Shown: positions 1-6,289 of the stretch, piece by piece | How the letters are laid out: every line of letters starts with the position of its first letter | How positions within the stretch are numbered: position 1 is the first letter of the stretch | Assembly (NCBI GenBank): GCA_938027385.1 | Contig: CALJBF010000231.1 | Span: 1-6,289 of the forward strand | DNA from: an uncultured Porphyromonadaceae bacterium | GTDB taxonomy: Bacteria; Bacteroidota; Bacteroidia; Bacteroidales; Muribaculaceae | Direction of reading: 5' to 3' | DNA: 6,289 nt | The notes under the pieces: generated by a model | Told to the model about the DNA's origin: nothing | Database searches by the model: none | The model's input: only the letters and a program-made list of their open reading frames with translations | Position numbers and translations under genes: made by a program

Positions 1-1
1 G

Positions 2-589
2 GGAGTGAATGGCCGCGACATACGCCGGCGCATCACGGTGCTGTCGGATGTTGCCGTGCCGCTTGAAGATTCCCTCATGTTTGCCGCGCAGAAGGGGGTG
101 ACACCCGCAGAGACTGAGCGCCTGCGTGCTGCCCTTGCGAATTTCCGGGCGGCTGTCGACGAGACTCTGCTGCCGTCGGGCTCCGATGACATGCACGGCG
201 GTGCCGGCGGTGGTCTCGGTTACGCGTTCGAGCGTGTGTTGCGCTGCGATGTCGCTGACGGTGCACGGTTCATGATTGACCGCTACTGTATTTTCGACGG
301 CACGGAGCCCTCTCTCGTCATTACCGGCGAGGGGGCTATCGACGCTCAGACCGGCACGGGTAAAGTTGTGGGCGCTCTCTATGCCGAGGCTCGGAAATGT
401 AATATTCCGGTAGTGGCTGTGGTTGGGCGTGACAGACTGGAGGGAACGAGGCCCGGACTTGCGATTCTCTCCACAGAGCCGTGGCTCCGTGGCGCGCCAC
501 TGACCCATGACACCGCGCTCGCGGCATTGCGGGGCGCTCTGCGCGACGGCCTGCGGGCTATTTGTTCCAGAATGTCGGTGTCAGTATGA
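2..589 (+). CDS. Glycerate kinase, GlxK/GarK family (C-terminal part, 5' end off the window)
   Basis: This is the C-terminal half of a glycerate kinase of the GlxK/GarK family, a cytoplasmic enzyme that phosphorylates D-glycerate with ATP. The frame is open to the left edge, so the GTG at 5 is not taken as the start; about 195 of the family's usual ~380 residues are present. Counting from that GTG codon, family landmarks are a glycine-rich stretch (GGAGGGLG, residues 65-72), the signature TGEGAIDAQT (107-116) followed by GK (119-120), and a strand IPVVAVVGRD (134-143). One feature is odd: the conserved segment that usually reads DVxNPLxGxxGAAxVFxPQKG appears as DVAVPLEDSLMFAAQKG (15-31). The N and the GxxGAA loop are missing, roughly four residues shorter, with the reading frame intact. 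The enzyme may therefore be altered in activity or substrate. Its last codons overlap the convergent trkH. The family assignment is fairly sure; activity is not. Confidence 0.85.
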   Translation, partial: GVNGRDIRRRITVLSDVAVPLEDSLMFAAQKGVTPAETERLRAALANFRAAVDETLLPSGSDDMHGGAGGGLGYAFERVLRCDVADGARFMIDRYCIFDGTEPSLVITGEGAIDAQTGTGKVVGALYAEARKCNIPVVAVVGRDRLEGTRPGLAILSTEPWLRGAPLTHDTALAALRGALRDGLRAICSRMSVSV

Positions 590-2030
590 CGAGCACCGTG
601 AACACTTCAAGACGACCGGTGAGCATCAGGCCTGACATCACCCATTTGCAGAGGGTGGGGATATGGGTGTAAGATGAGGTGAAGTCGGTGACTGTGGCCG
701 AGAAATTGGCGTTCGTGACACACGACAGTGACGAATAGAACGAGTCGATCAGCGGTATGTCACAGCACGCCAGCACCAGCGTACCCGCTATGATGACCAT
801 CACATACAGCCCCAGGAAGACCATGACCTTGTTGATGAGTTCGGGCGACGCGGTCTTTCCGTTCGTTGATACGGAAAGGATATGGTTCGGATATATGCAC
901 CGGTAAAGCTCGTTGCGGGTATTCTTGAAAAGGAACACGGCGCGGTCGAGTTTGGCACCACCCGATGTGGAGCCGGCGCATGCCCCGAAAAACATCATTA
1001 TCAGCACCAGCGCCAGCAGGAACAGGCCCCACTGGTCGAAATCGGCCATCATGTAGCCCGTCGAGCTCATTATTGATATGATCTGGAAAAGCGGGTCGAT
1101 TGTGAATTTCTCTATGGTGTGGGGGATGTTTTCGTTGAAGAACAGTGTGGCGTCGAACACGGCGAACATTGCCGCTATCGCCAGTACATAGACCCTGAAC
1201 GCCTGGCTGCGCCACAGCGACCGGAAATCGCCGGTGGAACATTTGTATATCAGACCGAAATTCACGCCCCCGATGAACATGAACACCGCGGTGACAATCT
1301 TGACATACAGCGAGTCCCATGCGCCGATAGATTCGGCTTTGGTTGAGAAACCGCCGGTCGATATGGTTGAGAAGGCATGGCACACAGAGTCGAAGGTTCC
1401 CATCGGCCCGAGCCAGTAAAGAGCTATCAGCACCAGTGTCAGCACGATATAGACAATCCACAGCCGTTTGGCGGTGGAGCTTACGCGCGGCGTCAGTTTC
1501 TCGTGCACGATGCCGGTGGCCTCGGCGTTGAACATCTGCATGCCCCCTGAAGAGTTAAGCATCGGCAGCACGGCCAGGGTGAAGAGGATGATACCCAGAC
1601 CGCCGATCCACTGCATCATGGCGCGCCACATGAACAGTCCGTATGACACTTCGCCGGTGTCGGCAATCACCGTGGCGCCGGTGGTGGTGAACCCTGACAT
1701 GGCCTCGAAGAAGGCATCAGGCACGCTCATGGGGGTGTCGCTCAGCAGAAACGGCACCATGCCGAACAGCGAGAACACCACCCACACCAGCGATGTGAGC
1801 AGAAATCCCTCGCGTTTTCCCATGTCGGAACGGCGTGTGCGCATTCCGAACGCCATCAGCGAGCCCATCACGACTGTCAGCACTATGGTCGCGGCAAAAG
1901 CCATGGCGTCATGCTCGCCGTAATAGAGCGACGTCACAAGCGGCACTGTCATGAACAGCGCCTCGATAAACAGAAGCAGACCCAACAGTCTGACGATTAT
2001 CTTCCAGTTTATGCCTATGAGCCGGCCCAT
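558..2030 (-). CDS. trkH: Trk-type potassium uptake protein TrkH (membrane channel subunit)
   Basis: This is the integral-membrane K+-translocating subunit of the Trk system, 490 residues, a normal length for TrkH. It is hydrophobic throughout, with the four-fold membrane-pore-membrane repeat of the TrkH/TrkG/KtrB superfamily. Pore loops are visible at MSGFTTTGAT (residues 111-120), FSTISTGGFST (220-230) and MSSTGYMMADF (321-331), each with the expected filter glycine (G118, G226, G325). The intramembrane gate loop GACAGSTSGGAK (349-360) and the C-terminal GRLEVFTVL...TPTFW (472-488) are typical. The fourth pore loop is unusual: where the family has NxGPG, this protein has NANFS (440-444), so the filter glycine is replaced by Asn442. 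It should bind TrkA, encoded 48 nt upstream. The ATG at 2030 starts the normal N-terminus; no Shine-Dalgarno is visible. The stop codon lies inside the convergent kinase gene. Identity is very secure; ion selectivity is open. Confidence 0.96.
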   Translation of the reverse strand: MGRLIGINWKIIVRLLGLLLFIEALFMTVPLVTSLYYGEHDAMAFAATIVLTVVMGSLMAFGMRTRRSDMGKREGFLLTSLVWVVFSLFGMVPFLLSDTPMSVPDAFFEAMSGFTTTGATVIADTGEVSYGLFMWRAMMQWIGGLGIILFTLAVLPMLNSSGGMQMFNAEATGIVHEKLTPRVSSTAKRLWIVYIVLTLVLIALYWLGPMGTFDSVCHAFSTISTGGFSTKAESIGAWDSLYVKIVTAVFMFIGGVNFGLIYKCSTGDFRSLWRSQAFRVYVLAIAAMFAVFDATLFFNENIPHTIEKFTIDPLFQIISIMSSTGYMMADFDQWGLFLLALVLIMMFFGACAGSTSGGAKLDRAVFLFKNTRNELYRCIYPNHILSVSTNGKTASPELINKVMVFLGLYVMVIIAGTLVLACCDIPLIDSFYSSLSCVTNANFSATVTDFTSSYTHIPTLCKWVMSGLMLTGRLEVFTVLVILTPTFWNK

Positions 2031-2078
2031 TCGCTATTAGTTGAGGGTATGATGAACGGATATATGAATTTTCAGAAA

Positions 2079-3422
2079 TCAGACAAACAGCTTTTCGGCC
2101 TTATGGACCGAGCCGGCCAGGCAGAACACCAGCACATGGTCGCCGGGCTGTATCTGCGTGCGGCCTTCGACGAGCATTCCGTTGCCGTCGCGTATCAGGC
2201 CGGCGAGGGTCATGTCGCGCGACAGTTTGAGATCCATAACCGGGGCGCGGGTGATCTTCGAGCCCTCGCGGGCCTCGATCTCGGCAACTTCGGCATCGGC
2301 CAGGGCCATGAATGTCGACGATGATTCGTCGGCCGCGATCAGCAGCTGGAAGATCTTGCTCGACGCCAGCAGTTTCTTGTTTATGATGGTGCCGATGTTC
2401 AGGCCCTCGGCCTCTGAAATGAACTGGATGTTCTCGACTTCGGCTATCGACTTGCTTACGCCGAACTCCTTGGCTGTCAGGCAGGCCAGGATGTTTGTCT
2501 CTGAGTAGTCGGTGAGTGCTACGAAAGCGTCCATGTGGTCGATCCCCTCGTCGCGCAGGAAGTCGTTGTTACGGGCGTCGCCGTGGATTATGCGCACGTC
2601 GCACCCGGTGCATTTCTCGGGCAGGCGCCGGCAGGTCTCGGCGTTGTCGTCTATGATGGTCAGCCGCCATTGCTCGGATGCCATGTGTGCGAGTCTGACG
2701 GCGATGCGGCCGCCCCCCATTATCATGACGTCGCGTATGCGGTAATCCTTCTTGCCGCAGAGGCGCCGTATCTCGTCTACATACTCTTTGGTGGTGGTGA
2801 AATAGACTATGTCGTTGGCAAGGATTTCGTCGTCGCCGCGGGGTATGATGGTCTCGTGGCGCCGTTTTATGGCCGATACGTGATAATTGTGCTGGTTGTA
2901 TGTGATGTCGCGGAGTTTGCGCCCCACAAGTTCGGCGTCTGAGCGCACCCGCACGCCGATGAGAATCAGCTTGCCGTCGTGCAGCTCGAACCAGTGGCGC
3001 ACCCAGGGGCGCTTGAGCGCCGTGCAAATCTCCTGGGCGGCAAGATATTCGGGGTAGATGAGATGGTCAACGCCGATCGACGCGAAAAAGCCGCGGTTAC
3101 GCGGGTCGAGAAACTCGTAGTTGTCGATGCGGGCCACCGTCTTGCGGGCGCCCAGGCTCTTGGCGATGGCGCACGAGGTGATGTTGGTGTTCTCGTAAGG
3201 TGTGACGGCTATGAACAGGTCACACCGTGTGTCGATGCCGGCGTTCTTCAGGTCGGTGAACGATGTGGGGCTCCCCACATGCGTCATCAGGTTGTAGTTG
3301 GCGTCGAGGCGGTCGAGCTTGTCGCGGTCACGGTCGATCATGACGATGTCCTGCTCCTCGCGTGAGAGCAGTTTGCCCAGGTGGGATCCGACCTCGCCGG
3401 CGCCGGCAATGACAATCTTCAT
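2079..3422 (-). CDS. trkA: Trk potassium uptake regulatory subunit TrkA (two RCK modules)
   Basis: This is the cytoplasmic, peripheral-membrane subunit that binds nucleotide (NAD(H) or ATP/ADP in studied homologues) and gates TrkH. Its 447 residues match the usual ~450-460 of a double-RCK TrkA. The first Rossmann RCK_N domain begins at once with MKIVIAGAGEVG (GxGxxG at 7-12, acidic D30 after strand 2) and runs to about 125; an RCK_C (TrkA_C) domain follows at about 140-223. The second RCK_N starts near 231 with GGGRIA (236-241) and IIDDN (256-260); the second RCK_C spans about 365-447. Both glycine-rich loops look intact. The ATG at 3422 is only 4 nt after the dxs stop codon, which suggests translational coupling, and trkH follows after 48 nt. 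The pairing with trkH makes the role firm; which nucleotide it prefers cannot be read from the sequence. Confidence 0.97.
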   Translation of the reverse strand: MKIVIAGAGEVGSHLGKLLSREEQDIVMIDRDRDKLDRLDANYNLMTHVGSPTSFTDLKNAGIDTRCDLFIAVTPYENTNITSCAIAKSLGARKTVARIDNYEFLDPRNRGFFASIGVDHLIYPEYLAAQEICTALKRPWVRHWFELHDGKLILIGVRVRSDAELVGRKLRDITYNQHNYHVSAIKRRHETIIPRGDDEILANDIVYFTTTKEYVDEIRRLCGKKDYRIRDVMIMGGGRIAVRLAHMASEQWRLTIIDDNAETCRRLPEKCTGCDVRIIHGDARNNDFLRDEGIDHMDAFVALTDYSETNILACLTAKEFGVSKSIAEVENIQFISEAEGLNIGTIINKKLLASSKIFQLLIAADESSSTFMALADAEVAEIEAREGSKITRAPVMDLKLSRDMTLAGLIRDGNGMLVEGRTQIQPGDHVLVFCLAGSVHKAEKLFV

Positions 3423-3426
3423 GACT

Positions 3427-5388
3427 TCACGGTATTGCGGGTGAATGAACGGGAACCAGTTCGGTCACTGTCCGGGCTATGCCGTCGGCGTCGATGCCGC
3501 ACAGAGCCTTCAGTTCGGCCACGGTGCCCTGCGCCACGAAACTGTCGGGCAGTCCAAGACGCCGCAGAGGTACCTGCGCCGATGTGTCGGCCAGGTGTTC
3601 GGCCACGGCCGAGCCGAATCCGCCGATGCGTGAGCCGTCTTCGACGGTGACGACGGGTATGCCGCGTGCCGCGATACTGTCGATGGCGGCGGTGTCGAGC
3701 GGTTTCACGAACGGGAAATGTATGACGGCAGTCCTTATGCCCTGCTTGCCGAGTATCTGCGCGGCTTTCAGCGCATCGTTGCTCGAATCGCCGGTAGCGA
3801 GGATGGCGGCCACAGCGTCTTCCGTGTCTTCAAGTGTCACGGCTTTGCCAGGCGTGACGGCGCCGAACGGTGTGTGCCACTCGGTTTCGGGCACCGTGCC
3901 GCGCGGATACCTGATGGCGAACGGACCGTCAGGCGTGGTGGTGAGGGCGTGATGCATTATGTCGCGCAGTTCGCGGGCATCGCGCGGGGCGGCAACCGTC
4001 ATGCCGGGGATGGCGCGCAGATAGGTAAGGTCGAAAACGCCGTGGTGGGTGGCGCCGTCTTCCCCCACAAGCCCCGCGCGGTCGATGCAGAACAGTACCG
4101 GCAGCCGCTGCAGGCTCACGTCGTTTATGATCTGGTCGTATGCGCGCTGAAGGAACGACGAATAGATGGCCACAACCGGACGCAGACCTTCACGGGCCAG
4201 ACCTCCGGCGAATGTGACTGCATGCTCTTCAGAGATGCCAACGTCGAACACGCGCTCCGGTATGGCTTTCTTGAGGATGCTGACCGAGGTGCCTGAGAGC
4301 ATGGCGGCCGTGATGCCCACTATGCGCCTGTCTTCGCGGGCCAGTTCAAGCAGTGTCTCGCCGAAAACGTTCTGGAACCGGGCAGGTTTCTTCTGTGGCT
4401 CGCTGTCGGCGGCTTTTGCAGCCGCGCTGTCACCGCGTTCGCCGGTCACGGGGTCGAACTTGCCGGGAGCGTGCCAGGTCGAGGGATCGGCCTCGGCTGG
4501 TGCGAAACCTTTCCCTTTCACAGTCTTGACATGCAGGATCTTCGGGCCTGTCATGTCCTTTATGTCGCGCAGGGTCTTAACGAGAGTGGCGATATCGTGG
4601 CCGTCGACCGGGCCGAAATAGCGCACGTTGAGGCCCTCGAAGATATTCTGCTGGCGCGACAGGAACGCCTTCAGCGAGTTGTTGAGACGCATGATGCGTC
4701 CGCGGCCCGACTCGGATACGAGTCCGAGTTTCTTGAAGAATTTGAACGCCTTGAACCGCAGGCGGTTGTAACCTTTTGACGATGTTACGCGCGCCAGATA
4801 CCGGTGCATCGAACCCACGTTCTGGTCAATCGACCAGTTGTTGTCGTTCAGCACGATGAGCAGGTTGTTGGGTGTGCTTGCGGCGTTGTTTATCCCCTCG
4901 AACGCGAGTCCTCCGGCTATTGAGGCGTCACCGATTACGGCGGTGACGATGCGGCGCGGATTGTCGCCGTTGAGTTCCGTTGCCACGGCCATGCCCAGAG
5001 CGGCCGAGATGGAGTTCGACGCATGTCCGGCCGAGAAGGTATCGTAGGGACTTTCATCAGGGTTGGGGAAACCGCTGAGGCCGTTGAGCTTGCGGTTGCC
5101 GGCGAAACGGTCGCGTCGCCCGGTGAGCAGTTTGTGGCCGTAGGCCTGGTGGCCGACATCCCACACGATGAGGTCGTTAGGGGTGTCGAGCACATAGTGC
5201 AGCGCCACGGTAAGTTCCACGGCTCCCATGCTTGACGCGAAATGGCCCGGATTCTTCGACAGCGAGTCGATCAGAAACCGGCGCATGTCGCGGCATACGG
5301 CGGGGAGCTGGTCCTCGCTGAGCCGACGCAGGTCGGCCGGCGAGTCGATTGCCGACAGCAACGGATATTTAGTCTCGTTTTCTGACAT
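3427..5388 (-). CDS. dxs: 1-deoxy-D-xylulose-5-phosphate synthase (DXS)
   Basis: This thiamine-diphosphate enzyme condenses pyruvate with glyceraldehyde 3-phosphate to 1-deoxy-D-xylulose 5-phosphate, the first step of the MEP isoprenoid pathway. It is cytoplasmic, normally a homodimer. It has 653 residues, slightly longer than the usual ~620-640. Visible marks: GHFASSMG (48-55, catalytic-type His49), WDVGHQAYGHK (76-86), the thiamine/Mg motif GDAS (153-156) with NDN (181-183), YFGPVDGHD (257-265), KGKG (291-294), the pyrimidine-domain Glu in GISEEH (384-389, probably E387), DRAGLVGEDGATHHG (436-450) and IRYPRG (492-497). GDA instead of GDG is, as I recall, normal in Bacteroidota DXS. An Ala/charged linker at about 316-337 joins the first two domains. 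I chose the ATG at 5388 over an in-frame TTG at 5409: it gives a normal N-terminus and a shorter overlap (20 nt) with the upstream small gene. trkA begins 4 nt after the stop. Confidence 0.98.
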   Translation of the reverse strand: MSENETKYPLLSAIDSPADLRRLSEDQLPAVCRDMRRFLIDSLSKNPGHFASSMGAVELTVALHYVLDTPNDLIVWDVGHQAYGHKLLTGRRDRFAGNRKLNGLSGFPNPDESPYDTFSAGHASNSISAALGMAVATELNGDNPRRIVTAVIGDASIAGGLAFEGINNAASTPNNLLIVLNDNNWSIDQNVGSMHRYLARVTSSKGYNRLRFKAFKFFKKLGLVSESGRGRIMRLNNSLKAFLSRQQNIFEGLNVRYFGPVDGHDIATLVKTLRDIKDMTGPKILHVKTVKGKGFAPAEADPSTWHAPGKFDPVTGERGDSAAAKAADSEPQKKPARFQNVFGETLLELAREDRRIVGITAAMLSGTSVSILKKAIPERVFDVGISEEHAVTFAGGLAREGLRPVVAIYSSFLQRAYDQIINDVSLQRLPVLFCIDRAGLVGEDGATHHGVFDLTYLRAIPGMTVAAPRDARELRDIMHHALTTTPDGPFAIRYPRGTVPETEWHTPFGAVTPGKAVTLEDTEDAVAAILATGDSSNDALKAAQILGKQGIRTAVIHFPFVKPLDTAAIDSIAARGIPVVTVEDGSRIGGFGSAVAEHLADTSAQVPLRRLGLPDSFVAQGTVAELKALCGIDADGIARTVTELVPVHSPAIP

Positions 5389-5557
5389 ATTTCTTATATA
5401 AAGGCACAAACACGATAACGCCCGACGCCACTATCGGAAACAGCGACAGCATCGTCACCGGCTGGCCCGAGCCTATCAGTCTGGCCAGCAGAATGGCGCA
5501 GAGTCCGAGCCACACGGCCCCGACAATTATGAATCTTATGATTACACTGCCTTTCAT
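5369..5557 (-). CDS. Small two-helix membrane protein of unknown function, first gene of the dxs operon
   Basis: I do not recognise this 62-residue protein as a named family. It has two hydrophobic segments, about residues 5-27 (IIRFIIVGAVWLGLCAILLA and following) and 36-54 (MLSLFPIVASGVIVFVPLY), joined by a short polar turn (GSGQP, 29-33). The tail is strongly basic (KKYVRKRD). By the positive-inside rule this suggests a helical hairpin with both ends in the cytoplasm. There is no signal-peptidase site or cysteine motif. Support for a real gene: an ATG at 5557 about 70 nt downstream of a clear promoter, the same strand as dxs, a 20-nt overlap with the dxs start that suggests coupled translation, and a membrane-protein composition not expected of a chance frame in GC-rich DNA. 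A role in Trk function, membrane lipid or isoprenoid metabolism is possible from position only. Confidence 0.75.
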   Translation of the reverse strand: MKGSVIIRFIIVGAVWLGLCAILLARLIGSGQPVTMLSLFPIVASGVIVFVPLYKKYVRKRD

Positions 5558-5591
5558 TGCTGTGGAATTGATATGGTGCGTCGCGATGTGT

Positions 5592-5607
5592 GCCTCTGAG
5601 CCGAGGC
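5592..5607 (-). other. Small hairpin in the predicted 5' leader of the operon
   Basis: GCCTC and GAGGC form a perfect 5-bp stem around a 6-nt loop, between the predicted transcription start and the ATG at 5557. No U-tract follows, so it is not an intrinsic terminator. It may be a chance structure in GC-rich DNA or may affect leader stability; no known riboswitch or leader-peptide pattern is recognisable. Confidence 0.25.
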
Positions 5608-5624
5608 TGTCTGTGACTTCAGTG

Positions 5625-5655
5625 CAAAATTAACAAATATTCCGAAATCGGCAAA
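5625..5655 (-). promoter_or_regulatory. Bacteroidota-type sigma-ABfr promoter for the small-ORF/dxs/trkA/trkH operon
   Basis: Read on the minus strand, TTTG (5655-5652) is followed by exactly 19 nt and then TAATTTTG (5632-5625). This matches the Bacteroides consensus of a -33 TTTG box and a -7 TAnnTTTG box at the usual spacing. It starts 8 nt beyond the uvrA stop codon, lies in an AT-rich patch in otherwise GC-rich DNA, and points at the small gene at 5557. Transcription would begin around 5615-5621, giving a leader of about 60 nt. The start site itself is inferred. Confidence 0.8.
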
Positions 5656-5663
5656 ATATGCTG

Positions 5664-6289
5664 TCAAGTACCCTGTGCCGTCTCGATGAACGGTGCGGTG
5701 GGCGAGGAGGTGGCGGCGATTTCGGCGGGGGTACCGGCGGCGACGATGCGTCCGCCCATGCGTCCGCCCCCCGGGCCCATGTCGACGATATAGTCGGCGG
5801 CGTTAATGACATCGGTGTTGTGCTCGATGACAAGCACCGTGTTGCCGCGGTCTACGAGACGGCGCAACAGCCCCAGCAGGGTGGCTACATCGGCGAAATG
5901 CAGACCGGTGGTGGGTTCGTCGAGTATATACAGCGCGTGGCGCGACGAGGGGCGTGCAAGCTCGGTGGCCAGTTTCACGCGCTGATTCTCGCCGCCCGAG
6001 AGGGTCGACGACGGCTGCCCGAGCTTGATGTAGCCCAAGCCGACATCGGCCAGCGCCTTTACCTTGCGCAGAATCTTCGGCTGATTGGCGAAGAACTCCA
6101 CCGCCTGGTCAACGGTCATGTCAAGCACGTCGGCTATCGACTTTCCTTTGAACCGCACCTCAAGGGTCTCGCGGTTGTAGCGTTTGCCGCCGCAGGCCTC
6201 GCAGGGCACGAGCACGTCGGGCAGGAAGTTCATCGCCACGGCTTTCCAGCCGTTACCCTTGCACTCCTCGCACCGGCCTCCGGCTACGT
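5664..6289 (-). CDS. uvrA: UvrABC excision-repair protein UvrA (C-terminal part, 5' end off the window)
   Basis: This is the last ~208 residues of UvrA (whole protein about 940), the DNA-damage-recognition ATPase of nucleotide excision repair, which works as a dimer with UvrB in the cytoplasm. Counting from the first whole codon in the window (nt 6287): the second zinc finger has two CxxC pairs (C6/C9 and C29/C32, 19 residues between), followed by GGKRYNRETLEV. The ABC signature LSGGENQRVKLA is at 96-107, Walker B LYILDEPTTGLH at 119-130, and the switch histidine IEHN at 154-157. These belong to the second ABC module and all look intact. The frame stays open through the right edge, so the first ATG/GTG codons seen inside it are not the start. 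The TGA/TAA-type end at 5664 lies just before the dxs-operon promoter; no terminator hairpin with a T-tract is seen between them, so some read-through into the operon is possible. Confidence 0.97.
   Translation of the reverse strand, partial: VAGGRCEECKGNGWKAVAMNFLPDVLVPCEACGGKRYNRETLEVRFKGKSIADVLDMTVDQAVEFFANQPKILRKVKALADVGLGYIKLGQPSSTLSGGENQRVKLATELARPSSRHALYILDEPTTGLHFADVATLLGLLRRLVDRGNTVLVIEHNTDVINAADYIVDMGPGGGRMGGRIVAAGTPAEIAATSSPTAPFIETAQGT

Noticed and set aside
760..1461. A long open frame on the minus strand inside trkH (233 codons)
   Set aside because: It is a shifted frame of trkH; the translation is rich in Arg, His and Gly with no recognisable domain, as expected from GC-rich third positions.
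1468..1923. A 151-codon open frame on the plus strand opposite trkH
   Set aside because: It is an antisense shadow of the membrane-segment codons of trkH; no domain is recognisable.
2031..2078. The trkA-trkH gap as a separate promoter or terminator
   Set aside because: It is AT-rich, but it has neither a TTTG/TAnnTTTG pair at proper spacing nor a stable hairpin; it is best read as a leader for trkH translation.
3718..4296. A 192-codon open frame on the plus strand opposite dxs
   Set aside because: It is antisense to strongly conserved DXS motifs, its composition is that of a reverse-frame shadow, and there is no promoter or start-region support.
5389..5409. In-frame TTG at 5409 as the dxs start, adding seven residues
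   Set aside because: The added residues (from TTG: CLYIRN) do not resemble a DXS N-terminus, TTG is a rare start, and it would lengthen the overlap with the upstream small gene to 41 nt. The ATG at 5388 is preferred.
5642..5651. CCGAAATCGG palindrome after uvrA as an intrinsic terminator
   Set aside because: The stem is only 4 bp with a 2-nt loop, no proper T-tract follows, and it sits in the spacer between the two promoter boxes.
1..6289. A hidden mobile element, CRISPR array, defence system or RNA gene
   Set aside because: Nearly all the DNA is accounted for by conserved housekeeping genes. I found no array repeats, transposase or integrase motifs, tRNA-like fold or attachment-site duplications.

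Overview
The window looks like chromosomal core DNA from a GC-rich member of the Bacteroidota, most likely Bacteroidales (a gut Muribaculaceae- or Rikenellaceae-like lineage). I base this on four things: the dxs-trkA-trkH gene order known from Bacteroidales; the DXS sub-type, with GDAS in place of GDG in its thiamine motif; an exact Bacteroidota-type promoter (TTTG, 19 nt, TAATTTTG) before the operon; and the lack of clear Shine-Dalgarno sequences before the genes. The genus cannot be fixed from this window.

Layout, left to right. (1) Positions 2-589, plus strand: the C-terminal half of a divergent glycerate kinase, cut by the left edge. (2) Positions 558-2030, minus: TrkH, the membrane channel subunit of a potassium uptake system; its 3' end overlaps the kinase tail by 32 nt, convergently. 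(3) Positions 2079-3422, minus: TrkA, the cytoplasmic nucleotide-binding gating subunit. (4) Positions 3427-5388, minus: DXS, the first enzyme of the MEP isoprenoid pathway. (5) Positions 5369-5557, minus: a 62-residue two-helix membrane protein of unknown function that overlaps dxs. (6) Positions 5558-5663: a short intergenic region with the promoter and a small 5'-UTR hairpin. (7) Positions 5664-6289, minus: the C-terminal end of UvrA, cut by the right edge. There is no gene-free stretch longer than about 110 bases.

The four minus-strand genes from 5557 down to 558 are tightly packed (overlap of 20 nt, gap of 4 nt, gap of 48 nt) and probably form one transcript starting just after uvrA. TrkA and TrkH act together in K+ uptake. 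DXS supplies isoprenoid precursors for quinones and cell-wall lipid carriers. The link between the two pathways is positional only.

I see no mobile element, CRISPR array, RNA gene, defence system or other obviously new system. The most interesting signals are at residue level. TrkH has lost the glycine motif of its fourth selectivity-filter loop while keeping the other three. The glycerate kinase lacks a glycine-rich loop that is normally strongly conserved. The small membrane protein that heads the operon is uncharacterised.
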